A DNA stretch of 64,000 nt from Flavobacterium akiainvivens (GTDB lineage Bacteria > Bacteroidota > Bacteroidia > Flavobacteriales > Flavobacteriaceae): contig NZ_LIYD01000005.1 of the NCBI RefSeq assembly GCF_001278115.1, positions 61,410-125,409 on the forward strand, given 5' to 3'. The notes beneath the pieces were generated by a model. It was not told where the DNA came from and made no database searches. It was given only the letters and a program-made list of their open reading frames with translations. A program made the translations under genes and the position numbers. Shown in pieces: positions 1-7,987 of this stretch (positions are counted from its first letter, which is position 1; each line of letters begins with the position of its first letter).

Positions 1-1259
1 AAGGTGCGTATCATTCAATGACAGACGTTATACACAAAGTACTGAACGATATTACTGTAGACGAGTGGGCTATCATCATAGGTGGCGACTCGCATACCAG
101 GATGTCTAAAGGTGTTGCTTTTGGTGCAGACTCAGGTACCGTGGCGCTTGCACTGGCAACGGGAGAGGCTTCAATGCCAATACCGGAGTCGGTTAAAGTT
201 ACCTTTAAGGGCGAAATGAAGCAGCACATGGATTTCCGTGATGTGGTACACGCTACACAGGCGCAGATGCTACAGCAGTTTGATGGCGAAAACGTGTTCC
301 AGGGCAGGATTATTGAGGTGCATATTGGTACGCTTCTTGCAGACCAGGCCTTTACGTTTACCGACTGGACTGCAGAAATGAAGGCTAAGGCATCTATCTG
401 TATTTCGCAGGATAATACCCTGATTGAATCACTGGAAATCGCCAAGAGCAGGATCCAGATTATGATTGATAAAGGTATGGATAACCACAACCAGGTGCTT
501 CAAGGCCTGATTGACAAAGCAAACAAAAGGATTGCCGAGATAAAATTAGGCGTTAAGCCGGTATTGACCCCGGATGAGAATGCAAAATACTATGCCGAGG
601 TGGTAATTGACCTTGATGTAATTGCAGAGCCAATGATTGCAGACCCGGATGTAAACAACGAAGACGTTTCTAAACGTTATACGCACGATACAATCCGCGC
701 TATATCGTACTATGGCAACGATAAAAAAGTAGACTTAGGTTTTGTAGGTTCTTGTATGGTGCACAAAGGCGACTTAAAAATCGTTTCGCAAATGCTAAGG
801 AACCTTGAGGAGCAGCAGGGTGAGGTTAAATTTAACGCCCCGCTTGTTGTTGCCGCACCTACTTATAATATTATTGACGAGCTTAAGGCAGAAGGCGACT
901 GGGATTTACTACAGAAGTATTCCGGCTTTGAGTTTAGCGACCTTTTACCTAAGAGCACAGCCCGTACAGAATATGAAAATATGATGTACCTGGAGCGCCC
1001 GGGTTGTAACCTTTGTATGGGTAACCAGGAAAAAGCGGCCAAAGGCGATACGGTACTGGCTACTTCTACGCGCCTGTTCCAGGGCCGTGTGGTGGAAGAT
1101 ACCGAGCGTAAAAAAGGCGAATCGCTACTGGCTTCTACACCGGTGGTGGTACTGTCGGCAATTTTGGGCCGCATACCAACCATTACAGAATATAAAGCAG
1201 CGGTTGAAGGCATTAACCTTACTAAGTTCTCACCGGCTAATAAAGAGCTGGTAGGATAA
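1..1259 (+). CDS. acnB: Aconitate hydratase B (AcnB), 3' part only
   Basis: AcnB catalyses citrate/isocitrate interconversion in the TCA cycle and often also acts as 2-methylisocitrate dehydratase. The reading frame is open from the left edge (in-frame codons from base 3), so the N-terminal half (HEAT-like and swivel domains in this family) lies outside; about 418 residues remain. The first ATG at base 18 is internal: codons before it (G-A-Y-H-S) continue the same family sequence. The three 4Fe-4S cysteine codons expected for AcnB are present: TGT at 753 (GSCM), 1005 and 1014 (PGCNLCMGNQ). The next gene, a second type of aconitase, starts 54 bases downstream with no terminator between, suggesting co-transcription. 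Family assignment is secure; only the true start is unknown. Confidence 0.95.
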   Translation, partial: GAYHSMTDVIHKVLNDITVDEWAIIIGGDSHTRMSKGVAFGADSGTVALALATGEASMPIPESVKVTFKGEMKQHMDFRDVVHATQAQMLQQFDGENVFQGRIIEVHIGTLLADQAFTFTDWTAEMKAKASICISQDNTLIESLEIAKSRIQIMIDKGMDNHNQVLQGLIDKANKRIAEIKLGVKPVLTPDENAKYYAEVVIDLDVIAEPMIADPDVNNEDVSKRYTHDTIRAISYYGNDKKVDLGFVGSCMVHKGDLKIVSQMLRNLEEQQGEVKFNAPLVVAAPTYNIIDELKAEGDWDLLQKYSGFEFSDLLPKSTARTEYENMMYLERPGCNLCMGNQEKAAKGDTVLATSTRLFQGRVVEDTERKKGESLLASTPVVVLSAILGRIPTITEYKAAVEGINLTKFSPANKELVG

Positions 1260-1313
1260 TTTTTGATGCTGGGGCTGCCGTAAAAATAATGTATAATATT
1301 AAATTATAGAGAT

Positions 1314-3596
1314 ATGGCTTTTGATATTGAAATGATCAAAAAGGTGTATGCAGGTATGGCTGAGCGTGTTGATAAAGCACGCGAGCTTGTGGGCCGTCCG
1401 CTTACGCTTTCTGAAAAAATACTATACTCTCACCTTTGGGAAGGTACGCCTTCCCAGGCTTTTACCCGCGGTAAAGACTATGTAGACTTTGCACCGGATA
1501 GGGTTGCCTGCCAGGATGCTACCGCACAAATGGCGCTGTTGCAGTTTATGCACGCCGGCAAGCCTAAAGTGGCTGTGCCTACTACCGTGCACTGCGACCA
1601 CCTTATACAGGCAAAAGTAGATGCCCGTACCGACCTTAAGCGTGCTAAAGAGCAAAGCAGCGAAGTTTTTGACTTCCTTTCTTCTATATCTAACAAATAC
1701 GGCATTGGGTTCTGGAACCCTGGTGCCGGTATCATACACCAGGTAGTGCTTGAAAACTATGCATTTCCGGGCGGTATGATGATTGGTACCGACTCTCACA
1801 CGGTTAACGCCGGTGGCCTTGGCATGCTTGCCATAGGTGTGGGTGGTGCCGATGCGGTAGACGTAATGAGCGGCATGGCCTGGGAACTTAAATTCCCTAA
1901 GCTGATAGGCGTTAAGCTTACCGGCAGGCTAAGTGGCTGGACGGCTCCTAAAGACGTTATACTTAAAGTGGCCGGTATACTTACCGTAAAAGGGGGTACA
2001 GGCGCTATTGTAGAATATTTTGGCGAAGGCGCTACGGCTATGTCATGTACCGGTAAAGGCACTATTTGTAACATGGGTGCAGAGATAGGTGCTACTACCT
2101 CTACATTTGGTTATGATGAGTCTATGGACCGCTACCTGCGTGCCACAAGCCGTGCCGATGTGGCCGATGCCGCTAACGCAGTTAAAGAATACCTTACCGG
2201 CGATGCAGAGGTGTATGCCAACCCTGAGCAGTATTTTGACCAGGTTATTGAAATAAACCTAAGCGAACTTGAGCCGCACCTTAACGGTCCGTTTACCCCG
2301 GATTTGGCTACCCCTATTTCTAAAATGAGGGAAGAGGCTGAGAAAAACAACTGGCCGCTACAGGTACAGGTGGGCCTTATAGGTTCTTGTACCAACTCTT
2401 CTTATGAAGATATTTCGCGTTCGGCTTCGCTTGCCAAGCAGGTAGCTGAAAAGAAACTGAAAACCAAGGCGCAGTTTACCATTACCCCGGGTAGTGAGCA
2501 GGTGCGCTTTACCATAGAGCGCGACGGCTTTATTGATACTTTCGATAAAATTGGCGCTACCGTATTTGCCAACGCCTGTGGCCCATGTATAGGTATGTGG
2601 GACAGGGAAGGTGCCGAGAAAGAAGAGCGTAACACCATTGTTCACTCTTTTAACCGTAACTTCTCTAAGCGTGCAGACGGTAACCCTAACACCCTTGCGT
2701 TTGTGGGTTCGCCTGAGCTTGTAACGGCTATTGCCATTGCGGGCGACCTGGGCTTTAACCCCCTTACAGACAAACTTATTAACGAAGACGGCCAGGAGGT
2801 AATGCTGGATGAGCCTACAGGGCATGAGCTTCCTGAAAAGGGCTTTGCAGTAGATGACCCCGGTTTCCAGGCCCCGGCTGAAGACGGCTCTAAAGTACAG
2901 GTTATTGTTAGCCCTACATCAGAACGCCTTGAGCTTCTTGCCCCTTTCCAACCGTGGAATGGCGAGAACATTATGGGTGCCAAGCTGCTTATAAAAGCGT
3001 TTGGTAAGTGTACTACTGACCACATTTCTATGGCTGGCCCATGGCTTCGTTTCCGTGGCCACCTTGACAATATTTCTAACAACATGCTTATTGGTGCCGT
3101 TAACGCGTTTAACCAAAAAACAAACAACGTTAAAAACCAGCTTACAGGCGAATATGAGGCAGTACCTGCTACTGCCCGTGCTTATAAGGCAGCCGGCGTT
3201 CCAAGTATAGTAGTGGGCGACCACAACTATGGCGAAGGTTCAAGCCGCGAGCATGCTGCAATGGAGCCGCGCCACCTGGGTGTTAAGGCTGTACTTGTAA
3301 AATCGTTTGCCCGTATACACGAAACCAACCTTAAAAAGCAGGGTATGCTTGCGCTTACCTTTGCCAATGAGGCTGATTATGACAAAATACAGGAGAACGA
3401 CACCTTTAATTTTACCGACCTGAAGGAGTTTGCCCCTAACAAGCAACTAACCCTTGAGGTAATTCATGACGATGGCAGCCGCGATGTTATTATGGCTAAC
3501 CACAGCTACAACGAAGGCCAGATAGGCTGGTTTGTGGCCGGTAGCGCACTTAACCTTATTGCTGCGGCCAGCGCCGCCGAAGGTGTAGATGCTTAA
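1314..3596 (+). CDS. acnA: Aconitate hydratase, AcnA/mitochondrial type
   Basis: A complete 760-residue aconitase converting citrate to isocitrate through cis-aconitate with a 4Fe-4S cluster. The cluster ligands are visible as Cys359 (GSCTNSS) and Cys422/Cys425 (ACGPCIGMW), at almost the same positions as in the mitochondrial enzyme, which is closer to this protein in length and motif wording than the roughly 890-residue E. coli AcnA. The C-terminal swivel domain (about residues 570-760) carries [15 protein letters not shown], the usual substrate loop. It follows acnB after 54 bases and is closed by a strong hairpin terminator. Having both unrelated aconitase classes in one transcription unit is the odd point. 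Symbol given by family; it could equally be named aco. Confidence 0.96.
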   Translation: MAFDIEMIKKVYAGMAERVDKARELVGRPLTLSEKILYSHLWEGTPSQAFTRGKDYVDFAPDRVACQDATAQMALLQFMHAGKPKVAVPTTVHCDHLIQAKVDARTDLKRAKEQSSEVFDFLSSISNKYGIGFWNPGAGIIHQVVLENYAFPGGMMIGTDSHTVNAGGLGMLAIGVGGADAVDVMSGMAWELKFPKLIGVKLTGRLSGWTAPKDVILKVAGILTVKGGTGAIVEYFGEGATAMSCTGKGTICNMGAEIGATTSTFGYDESMDRYLRATSRADVADAANAVKEYLTGDAEVYANPEQYFDQVIEINLSELEPHLNGPFTPDLATPISKMREEAEKNNWPLQVQVGLIGSCTNSSYEDISRSASLAKQVAEKKLKTKAQFTITPGSEQVRFTIERDGFIDTFDKIGATVFANACGPCIGMWDREGAEKEERNTIVHSFNRNFSKRADGNPNTLAFVGSPELVTAIAIAGDLGFNPLTDKLINEDGQEVMLDEPTGHELPEKGFAVDDPGFQAPAEDGSKVQVIVSPTSERLELLAPFQPWNGENIMGAKLLIKAFGKCTTDHISMAGPWLRFRGHLDNISNNMLIGAVNAFNQKTNNVKNQLTGEYEAVPATARAYKAAGVPSIVVGDHNYGEGSSREHAAMEPRHLGVKAVLVKSFARIHETNLKKQGMLALTFANEADYDKIQENDTFNFTDLKEFAPNKQLTLEVIHDDGSRDVIMANHSYNEGQIGWFVAGSALNLIAAASAAEGVDA

Positions 3597-3633
3597 GTAG
3601 CTTACAATTTTTAGTTTAATATAGTGGACAAAG

Positions 3634-3664
3634 CTCCCTCTGTGCAAACAGGGGGAGTTTTTTT
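3634..3664 (+). terminator. Rho-independent terminator after the aconitase pair
   Basis: A 9-pair stem (3634-3642 with 3649-3657, one G-T pair) with a 6-base loop is followed directly by seven T residues. It sits 38 bases after the acnA stop codon. Confidence 0.85.
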
Positions 3665-3999
3665 ATGGATAGCTGTCAGCTTTCAGCGATTAGCTTCAAT
3701 ACCACCAAGGGGGTGATGCGCTGGGTTATGAAATATGCCCTTAGCTCAGGGAGAAAAAATTGAACTTTAATGTCACAGATTAAGGGATTTACACGGATTT
3801 CTTCGTCACGTAGTTTCTGAGTGAAAGATTGCTTTGTCGTTCCTCCTCGCAACGACAGAACCTGAAAAACGTAATGTAAATTCGAACACTCGAACCATCC
3901 AACACTCAAACCATCGAAAAATCCCTGTCCCAACAATAAAAAAATTCATGTTTCCGTTGAGGGATTATACAACAACCTTAAAACCAAAAATCTCCAGTT
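3665..3999. other. Intergenic region with a dispersed repeat, no gene
   Basis: About 335 bases without a credible gene. It holds repeat-like text of a kind common between Bacteroidetes genes (CACAGATTAAGGGATTTACA style, 3777-3799) and one copy of a 34-base repeat (3823-3856) whose inverted partner lies after the next gene. No clear TAnnTTTG promoter was found for the downstream lipoprotein gene. Confidence 0.6.
3823..3856 (+). repeat. Dispersed 34-base repeat, left copy
   Basis: The 34 bases match the reverse complement of 5713-5746 at 30 positions; the common core is CGTTCCTCCTCG. The two copies face each other across the von Willebrand lipoprotein gene. Similar short sequences are common between genes in many Bacteroidetes genomes (general knowledge); mobility is not shown here. 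Confidence 0.75.
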
Positions 4000-5583
4000 A
4001 TGAAAACAATCTCATTTTTAGTTGCCGCTGCCGTTGTGCTATTGGCAGCTGGCTGTGGCCAAAGTAATCGTGGCAGTGTTTTAAAAGGGGCCAAATATCA
4101 TTATGTTACAACAGAAGTGGCTGATGCTGCACCTGCACCAAATGGCAAAGCAGCCGACACCCTAATGAACACCGAAGAGTATGACCAAATTGTGGAAAAC
4201 GACTTTAAGGATGCCAAAACCGCGCCGCTTTCTACCTTTTCTATAGATGTTGACAATGCCTCTTACAGCAATACCCGCCGTATTATTGAAAGCGGCCGCC
4301 TGCCCGAAAAAGGCGCGGTGCGCATTGAGGAGTTTATCAATTATTTTGAATACAACTACCCGCAGCCGGAGGACGACCAGCCTTTTTCGGTTACAACCGA
4401 AGTGTGGGATGCCCCCTGGGCGCAGGGCCACCAGCTGGTGCGTATAGGCCTTCAGGGTAAATCGCCTGATTATGATAACCTGAAGCCAAGTAACCTGGTT
4501 TTTCTGCTTGATACGTCGGGCTCAATGGAATCGCCTGAAAAACTGCCGCTGCTGCGCGAATCGTTTATTACCCTTGCCGGAAACCTGCCCAAAGGCAGCC
4601 GTGTGTCTATAGTAACCTATGCAGGCAGCGCCGGGCTGGTGTTGCCCGGTACGCCTATTGACGAGCTTGGTAAGATAAAAGAAGCATTATCATCGTTACA
4701 GGCAGGTGGTTCAACCGCGGGTGGTGCGGGGCTGGAACTGGCTTACAAAACGGCTTCGGAAAACTTTATTAAAGACGGCAATAACCGCGTGATTTTGGCT
4801 ACCGATGGCGATTTTAATGTGGGTGTGTCGTCACGTTCGGGCCTTATGGACCTGATACAGAAAAACAAAGGGCAAAACATTTTCCTTACCATTTGCGGCT
4901 TTGGCATGGGCAACTACAAAGACGGCACCATGGAAGAGCTGAGCAACTGGAGCGATGGCAACTATTTTTATATTGACAGCAAGAAAGAGGCCGATAAGGT
5001 GTTTGGCAAAGAGCTGGCAGCCAACCTGTTTGTTATTGCCAAAGATGTAAAAATACAGGTGGAATTTAACCCCGCCAAAGTACAGGCCTACCGCCTTATA
5101 GGGTATGAAAACCGCGTAATGAACAATGAAGACTTTAACGACGACCTTAAAGATGCAGGCGAACTGGGGGCAGGCCACCGCGTTACCGCCCTGTATGAAG
5201 TGGTGCCGGCGGGTGTAGCGTTTAACGGCCCCAAGACCGATGCGCTTAAATACCAGGAGGCTGCTAAAACTACGGGTACATCTAACGAGCTTATGACCGT
5301 GAAGCTGCGTTACAAACCCTTGCAAAGCACTACCAGCCTGCTTATTGAAAAGCCTGTGGCGGCACAAAGCACACCGGCGGGTAAAGACGGGCAATTTGTT
5401 TCGGCCGTAGCGGGATTTGGCATGCTGCTGCGCGACAGCAAGTACAAGGGCACACTAACCTATGATATGGTGCTGAAGCTGGCAAATACTGCCACCGCGG
5501 GCACTAACGATGAATACAAAAAAGAATTTATAAGCCTGGTGCAACAGGCTGCCAAAATAAAGCCGGATGTTGCAAGCCGGTAA
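4000..5583 (+). CDS. von Willebrand factor A domain lipoprotein (YfbK-like)
   Basis: A 527-residue exported protein. The N-terminus is a lipoprotein signal with cysteine 19 after LLAAG, so it is probably anchored to a membrane. A conserved N-terminal vWF-associated region (about 70-160) precedes the vWA domain, whose metal-binding MIDAS motif DTSGS is at residues 171-175. The tail (about 340-527) fits the DUF3520 region of the YfbK / Ca-activated chloride channel homologue family. Such proteins bind partners through a metal-dependent vWA fold; the partner is unknown and channel activity should not be assumed from the family name. The gene stands alone: terminators lie before and after it, and inverted copies of a dispersed repeat flank it. 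Confidence 0.88.
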   Translation: MKTISFLVAAAVVLLAAGCGQSNRGSVLKGAKYHYVTTEVADAAPAPNGKAADTLMNTEEYDQIVENDFKDAKTAPLSTFSIDVDNASYSNTRRIIESGRLPEKGAVRIEEFINYFEYNYPQPEDDQPFSVTTEVWDAPWAQGHQLVRIGLQGKSPDYDNLKPSNLVFLLDTSGSMESPEKLPLLRESFITLAGNLPKGSRVSIVTYAGSAGLVLPGTPIDELGKIKEALSSLQAGGSTAGGAGLELAYKTASENFIKDGNNRVILATDGDFNVGVSSRSGLMDLIQKNKGQNIFLTICGFGMGNYKDGTMEELSNWSDGNYFYIDSKKEADKVFGKELAANLFVIAKDVKIQVEFNPAKVQAYRLIGYENRVMNNEDFNDDLKDAGELGAGHRVTALYEVVPAGVAFNGPKTDALKYQEAAKTTGTSNELMTVKLRYKPLQSTTSLLIEKPVAAQSTPAGKDGQFVSAVAGFGMLLRDSKYKGTLTYDMVLKLANTATAGTNDEYKKEFISLVQQAAKIKPDVASR

Positions 5584-5607
5584 CCTTTAATTTTTAGATG
5601 GAAAAGG

Positions 5608-5636
5608 ACTCCTCCCTAAACGGGGGAGTTTTTTGT
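5608..5636 (+). terminator. Terminator after the vWA lipoprotein gene
   Basis: An 8-pair stem (5608-5615 with 5622-5629, one wobble pair) is followed by a T-rich run. It begins 25 bases after the stop codon. Confidence 0.8.
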
Positions 5637-5712
5637 TTTGTCCTGTTTTATGGAACGCGGATGCCGCGGACTGAACGGATTCCCACAGATTTTATCCCTT
5701 TCTTCACGTAGT

Positions 5713-5746
5713 GTCATTACGAGGAGGAACGACGAAGTAATCTTTC
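5713..5746 (-). repeat. Dispersed 34-base repeat, right copy (inverted)
   Basis: Reverse-complement partner of 3823-3856 with four mismatches. The two copies are about 1.86 kb apart and enclose one complete gene with its terminator. Confidence 0.75.
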
Positions 5747-6225
5747 CTTGACCTCATTTCAATATTTTAATAGAACATATCCGTATTGTTTTCTTTACAG
5801 CTTCGGGAGGCTTAGGCGGGGGAGTATCCGGATTTTGTTCAGGCCGTTTTTTGGGTGGGCGGGGTTTAATAAGCATGGTGGTATTTCAGTTATCAAATCT
5901 TGCGAAATCTTATACCGAACCAACACTGCAAAGTTACAACCGTTTTTTGAAAATTTAGTGCAGCCATTCTTGCACTAAAAAAGTGAGGAAAAATGGGGGA
6001 TAGAGAAAAGTCTAAGGTCAAAAGTCGAAAGATTTGATGCCGAAAAAAGTAGGGAAAGGCTTACGGTAAGTTCAGGTCGACAATTTGAGGCAGATAAAAA
6101 GGAGGGAGAGGATGCTTGCGTGCGCAATAGGATAAGCTAAAATTTTTGTGATTCCAAAAACCGGGTTTCGATTTGCGAAAAATGCAATGGCGTTAACATT
6201 TTGGTTTCACACCGTGAAAATGAAA

Positions 6226-6243
6226 TCCAAAAGTGAAAAATTA
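6226..6243 (+). repeat. 18-base sequence shared with 56161-56178
   Basis: TCCAAAAGTGAAAAATTA occurs here and, identically, at 56161-56178. Similarity continues loosely into a following GC-CTTTTT stretch. On the minus strand both copies lie just downstream of the terminator of a minus-strand gene (GAPDH here, lgt there). Confidence 0.6.
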
Positions 6244-6256
6244 GCCCCTTTTTAAT

Positions 6257-6289
6257 AAAAAAAATCCGCCCCCACGTGACCGGGGCGGA
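6257..6289 (-). terminator. Terminator of the GAPDH gene
   Basis: Read on the minus strand, an 8-pair GC-rich stem (6282-6289 with 6265-6272) is followed by eight T residues. It begins 42 bases after the GAPDH stop. Confidence 0.85.
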
Positions 6290-6331
6290 CTTGGCAATTA
6301 TGAAGAAAAAAAAGGTTGATTAGGCAATATT

Positions 6332-7780
6332 TTAATAGTAGGTATAGCGGCGAACTTTAGCCACGTGTTTTGCAAGGCGCATTACCTGGTGGCTGTAGCC
6401 ATATTCGTTATCATACCACACATACAGTACAATACTCTTGCCATCAGGGCTTACAATGGTAGCCTTACTATCGAATATTGAAGGGGCGGCAGTGCCTACT
6501 ATGTCGCTGCTAACAAGCTCGTTATTAACAGAATACTTGATTTGTTCTACCAGTTCGCCTTCAAGGGCATAGTGTTTTAGTATCTCGTTTACCTCGGCTG
6601 CGGTTGTGGGGCGCTCTATCTCAAGGTTAAGCACTGCAAGTGAGCCATTTGGCACCGGAACACGTATTGCGTTGCTGGTCAGTTTACCCGCAAGCGCAGG
6701 AATGGCGCGGGCTACGGCGCTGCCGGCACCGGTTTCGGTAATAACCATATTAAGGCCTGCAGCCCTGCCACGGCGGTACTTTTTGTGCATGTTGTCAACC
6801 AGGTTCTGGTCGTTAGTATAGGCATGTATAGTTTCAAGATGTCCCTTAACAATGCCTAAAGTGTCTTCAACTACCTTAAGTACAGGCGTTATGGCATTTG
6901 TAGTGCATGATGCCGCCGACCATATTGTTGTAGTGTCTACATCAAAATTATCGTGGTTAACGCCGTAAACAATGTTAGGGACATCCTTGCCCGGAGCAGT
7001 AAGTATTACCTTATCAATACCTTGAGCTGCAAGGTGTTTGCCCAGGGCATCCTGGGTTGTGTTTGCGCCACTGTTATCTATTAGCAGGGCGTTATGTATT
7101 CCATACTTTGTGTAGTCTATTTTTTCGGGGTTGCTGGCACTTATCACGCGCACGGTTGCCCCGTTAATAATCAGGCAGTTATTCTTGGTGTCTGCCACAA
7201 CAGAGCCTTCAAAATCACCGTGAATAGAGTCATGGCGCAGTAGTGAGGCACGTTTTTCCAGTAGCGCTGCATCATGCTTGTCGCGCACTACTATAGCACG
7301 CAGGCGTAGTTGTGCACCCTGGCCTATTTTTGCCATCATTTCGCGGGCTAACAGCCTGCCTATGCGGCCAAAGCCAAACAGTACCACATCTTTAGGCTTA
7401 ATATCGCCACCGCTGCGGGCATTGCGCAGGCGGTCGTTTACAAAGGCGGCGGCATCGCTATATAGGTTGTCTGCCAGGTGGTACTCGTAGGTTAATTTGC
7501 CAATATCTATGCGGCTTGGGGGCAGGTTAGCCACCCTTAGCGCACGTGCAATCTCGACAGTATCAAAAACATTGATGGGTTTTTTAATGAATTCGGCAGC
7601 ATATTCGTGCAGGTTCATAATCTCGCCCAGGCTGCGGTCTATCATCTGGTTGCGGAAAAGTACCAGTTCAACCGACTTGTCATACCAAAGCTCGCTAACA
7701 ATGTTTACAAGCTCTACACCAGCCTTGCGGCGGCTGGCCTGAAAAGTAAGCTCTTTTTCGTAAAGTGTGGTCTGATTCAC
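6332..7780 (-). CDS. Glyceraldehyde-3-phosphate dehydrogenase, long form
   Basis: Oxidises and phosphorylates glyceraldehyde-3-phosphate in glycolysis/gluconeogenesis. The Rossmann motif GFGRIGRLL and the catalytic Cys292 in SAASCTTNA identify the family. At 482 residues it is about 140 longer than ordinary GAPDH; the extra N-terminal part (rich in helix-forming residues, with YEKELTFQASRRKAG) comes before the NAD-binding fold. The start chosen is GTG at 7780. A longer frame begins with TTG at 7816, but that codon lies inside the promoter -7 element (7814-7821), so it cannot be on the transcript. No ATG fits. What the extension does is not evident; long GAPDHs occur in other Flavobacteriaceae (recollection). 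Coenzyme preference cannot be read from sequence by eye. Confidence 0.92.
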   Translation of the reverse strand: MNQTTLYEKELTFQASRRKAGVELVNIVSELWYDKSVELVLFRNQMIDRSLGEIMNLHEYAAEFIKKPINVFDTVEIARALRVANLPPSRIDIGKLTYEYHLADNLYSDAAAFVNDRLRNARSGGDIKPKDVVLFGFGRIGRLLAREMMAKIGQGAQLRLRAIVVRDKHDAALLEKRASLLRHDSIHGDFEGSVVADTKNNCLIINGATVRVISASNPEKIDYTKYGIHNALLIDNSGANTTQDALGKHLAAQGIDKVILTAPGKDVPNIVYGVNHDNFDVDTTTIWSAASCTTNAITPVLKVVEDTLGIVKGHLETIHAYTNDQNLVDNMHKKYRRGRAAGLNMVITETGAGSAVARAIPALAGKLTSNAIRVPVPNGSLAVLNLEIERPTTAAEVNEILKHYALEGELVEQIKYSVNNELVSSDIVGTAAPSIFDSKATIVSPDGKSIVLYVWYDNEYGYSHQVMRLAKHVAKVRRYTYY

Positions 7781-7813
7781 AATTTTAAGTGGTTTTTGTT
7801 TTTGATTACGCAG

Positions 7814-7847
7814 CAAATATATAAACTAAAACGTTTTCGTGAAACAA
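7814..7847 (-). promoter_or_regulatory. Promoter of the GAPDH gene
   Basis: On the minus strand TTG (7847-7845), a 23-base gap and TATATTTG (7821-7814) match the Bacteroidetes -33/-7 pattern. This decides the downstream GTG start of GAPDH. Confidence 0.65.
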
Positions 7848-7987
7848 AATTCGTAAATATTTTTTCAAGCCATCTCTGTTAAATTATGTTATAGGATTGT
7901 TAAAGAATGTATAAAGTGCATTTTTGTGTTATATTTTTATAGGATTAGCTTACTAATTACTCTTTTTTTAACAAATTTATCACTACT

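Larger units (their letters stand above)
5637..6256. other. Long intergenic region, no convincing gene
   Basis: Some 620 bases lie between the terminators of the two convergent neighbours. The left part carries degenerate direct-repeat text (ACGCGGATGCCGCGGACTG, 5654-5672) and the right copy of the 34-base repeat (5713-5746). The right end carries an 18-base sequence (6226-6243) found again at 56161-56178. A 76-codon open frame at 5748-5978 lacks any family resemblance and is judged accidental. Confidence 0.6.

Noticed and set aside
5748..5978. A 76-codon plus-strand frame in the long intergenic region
   Set aside because: It is aromatic- and Arg-rich, starts within repeat-like text and matches nothing I recognise.
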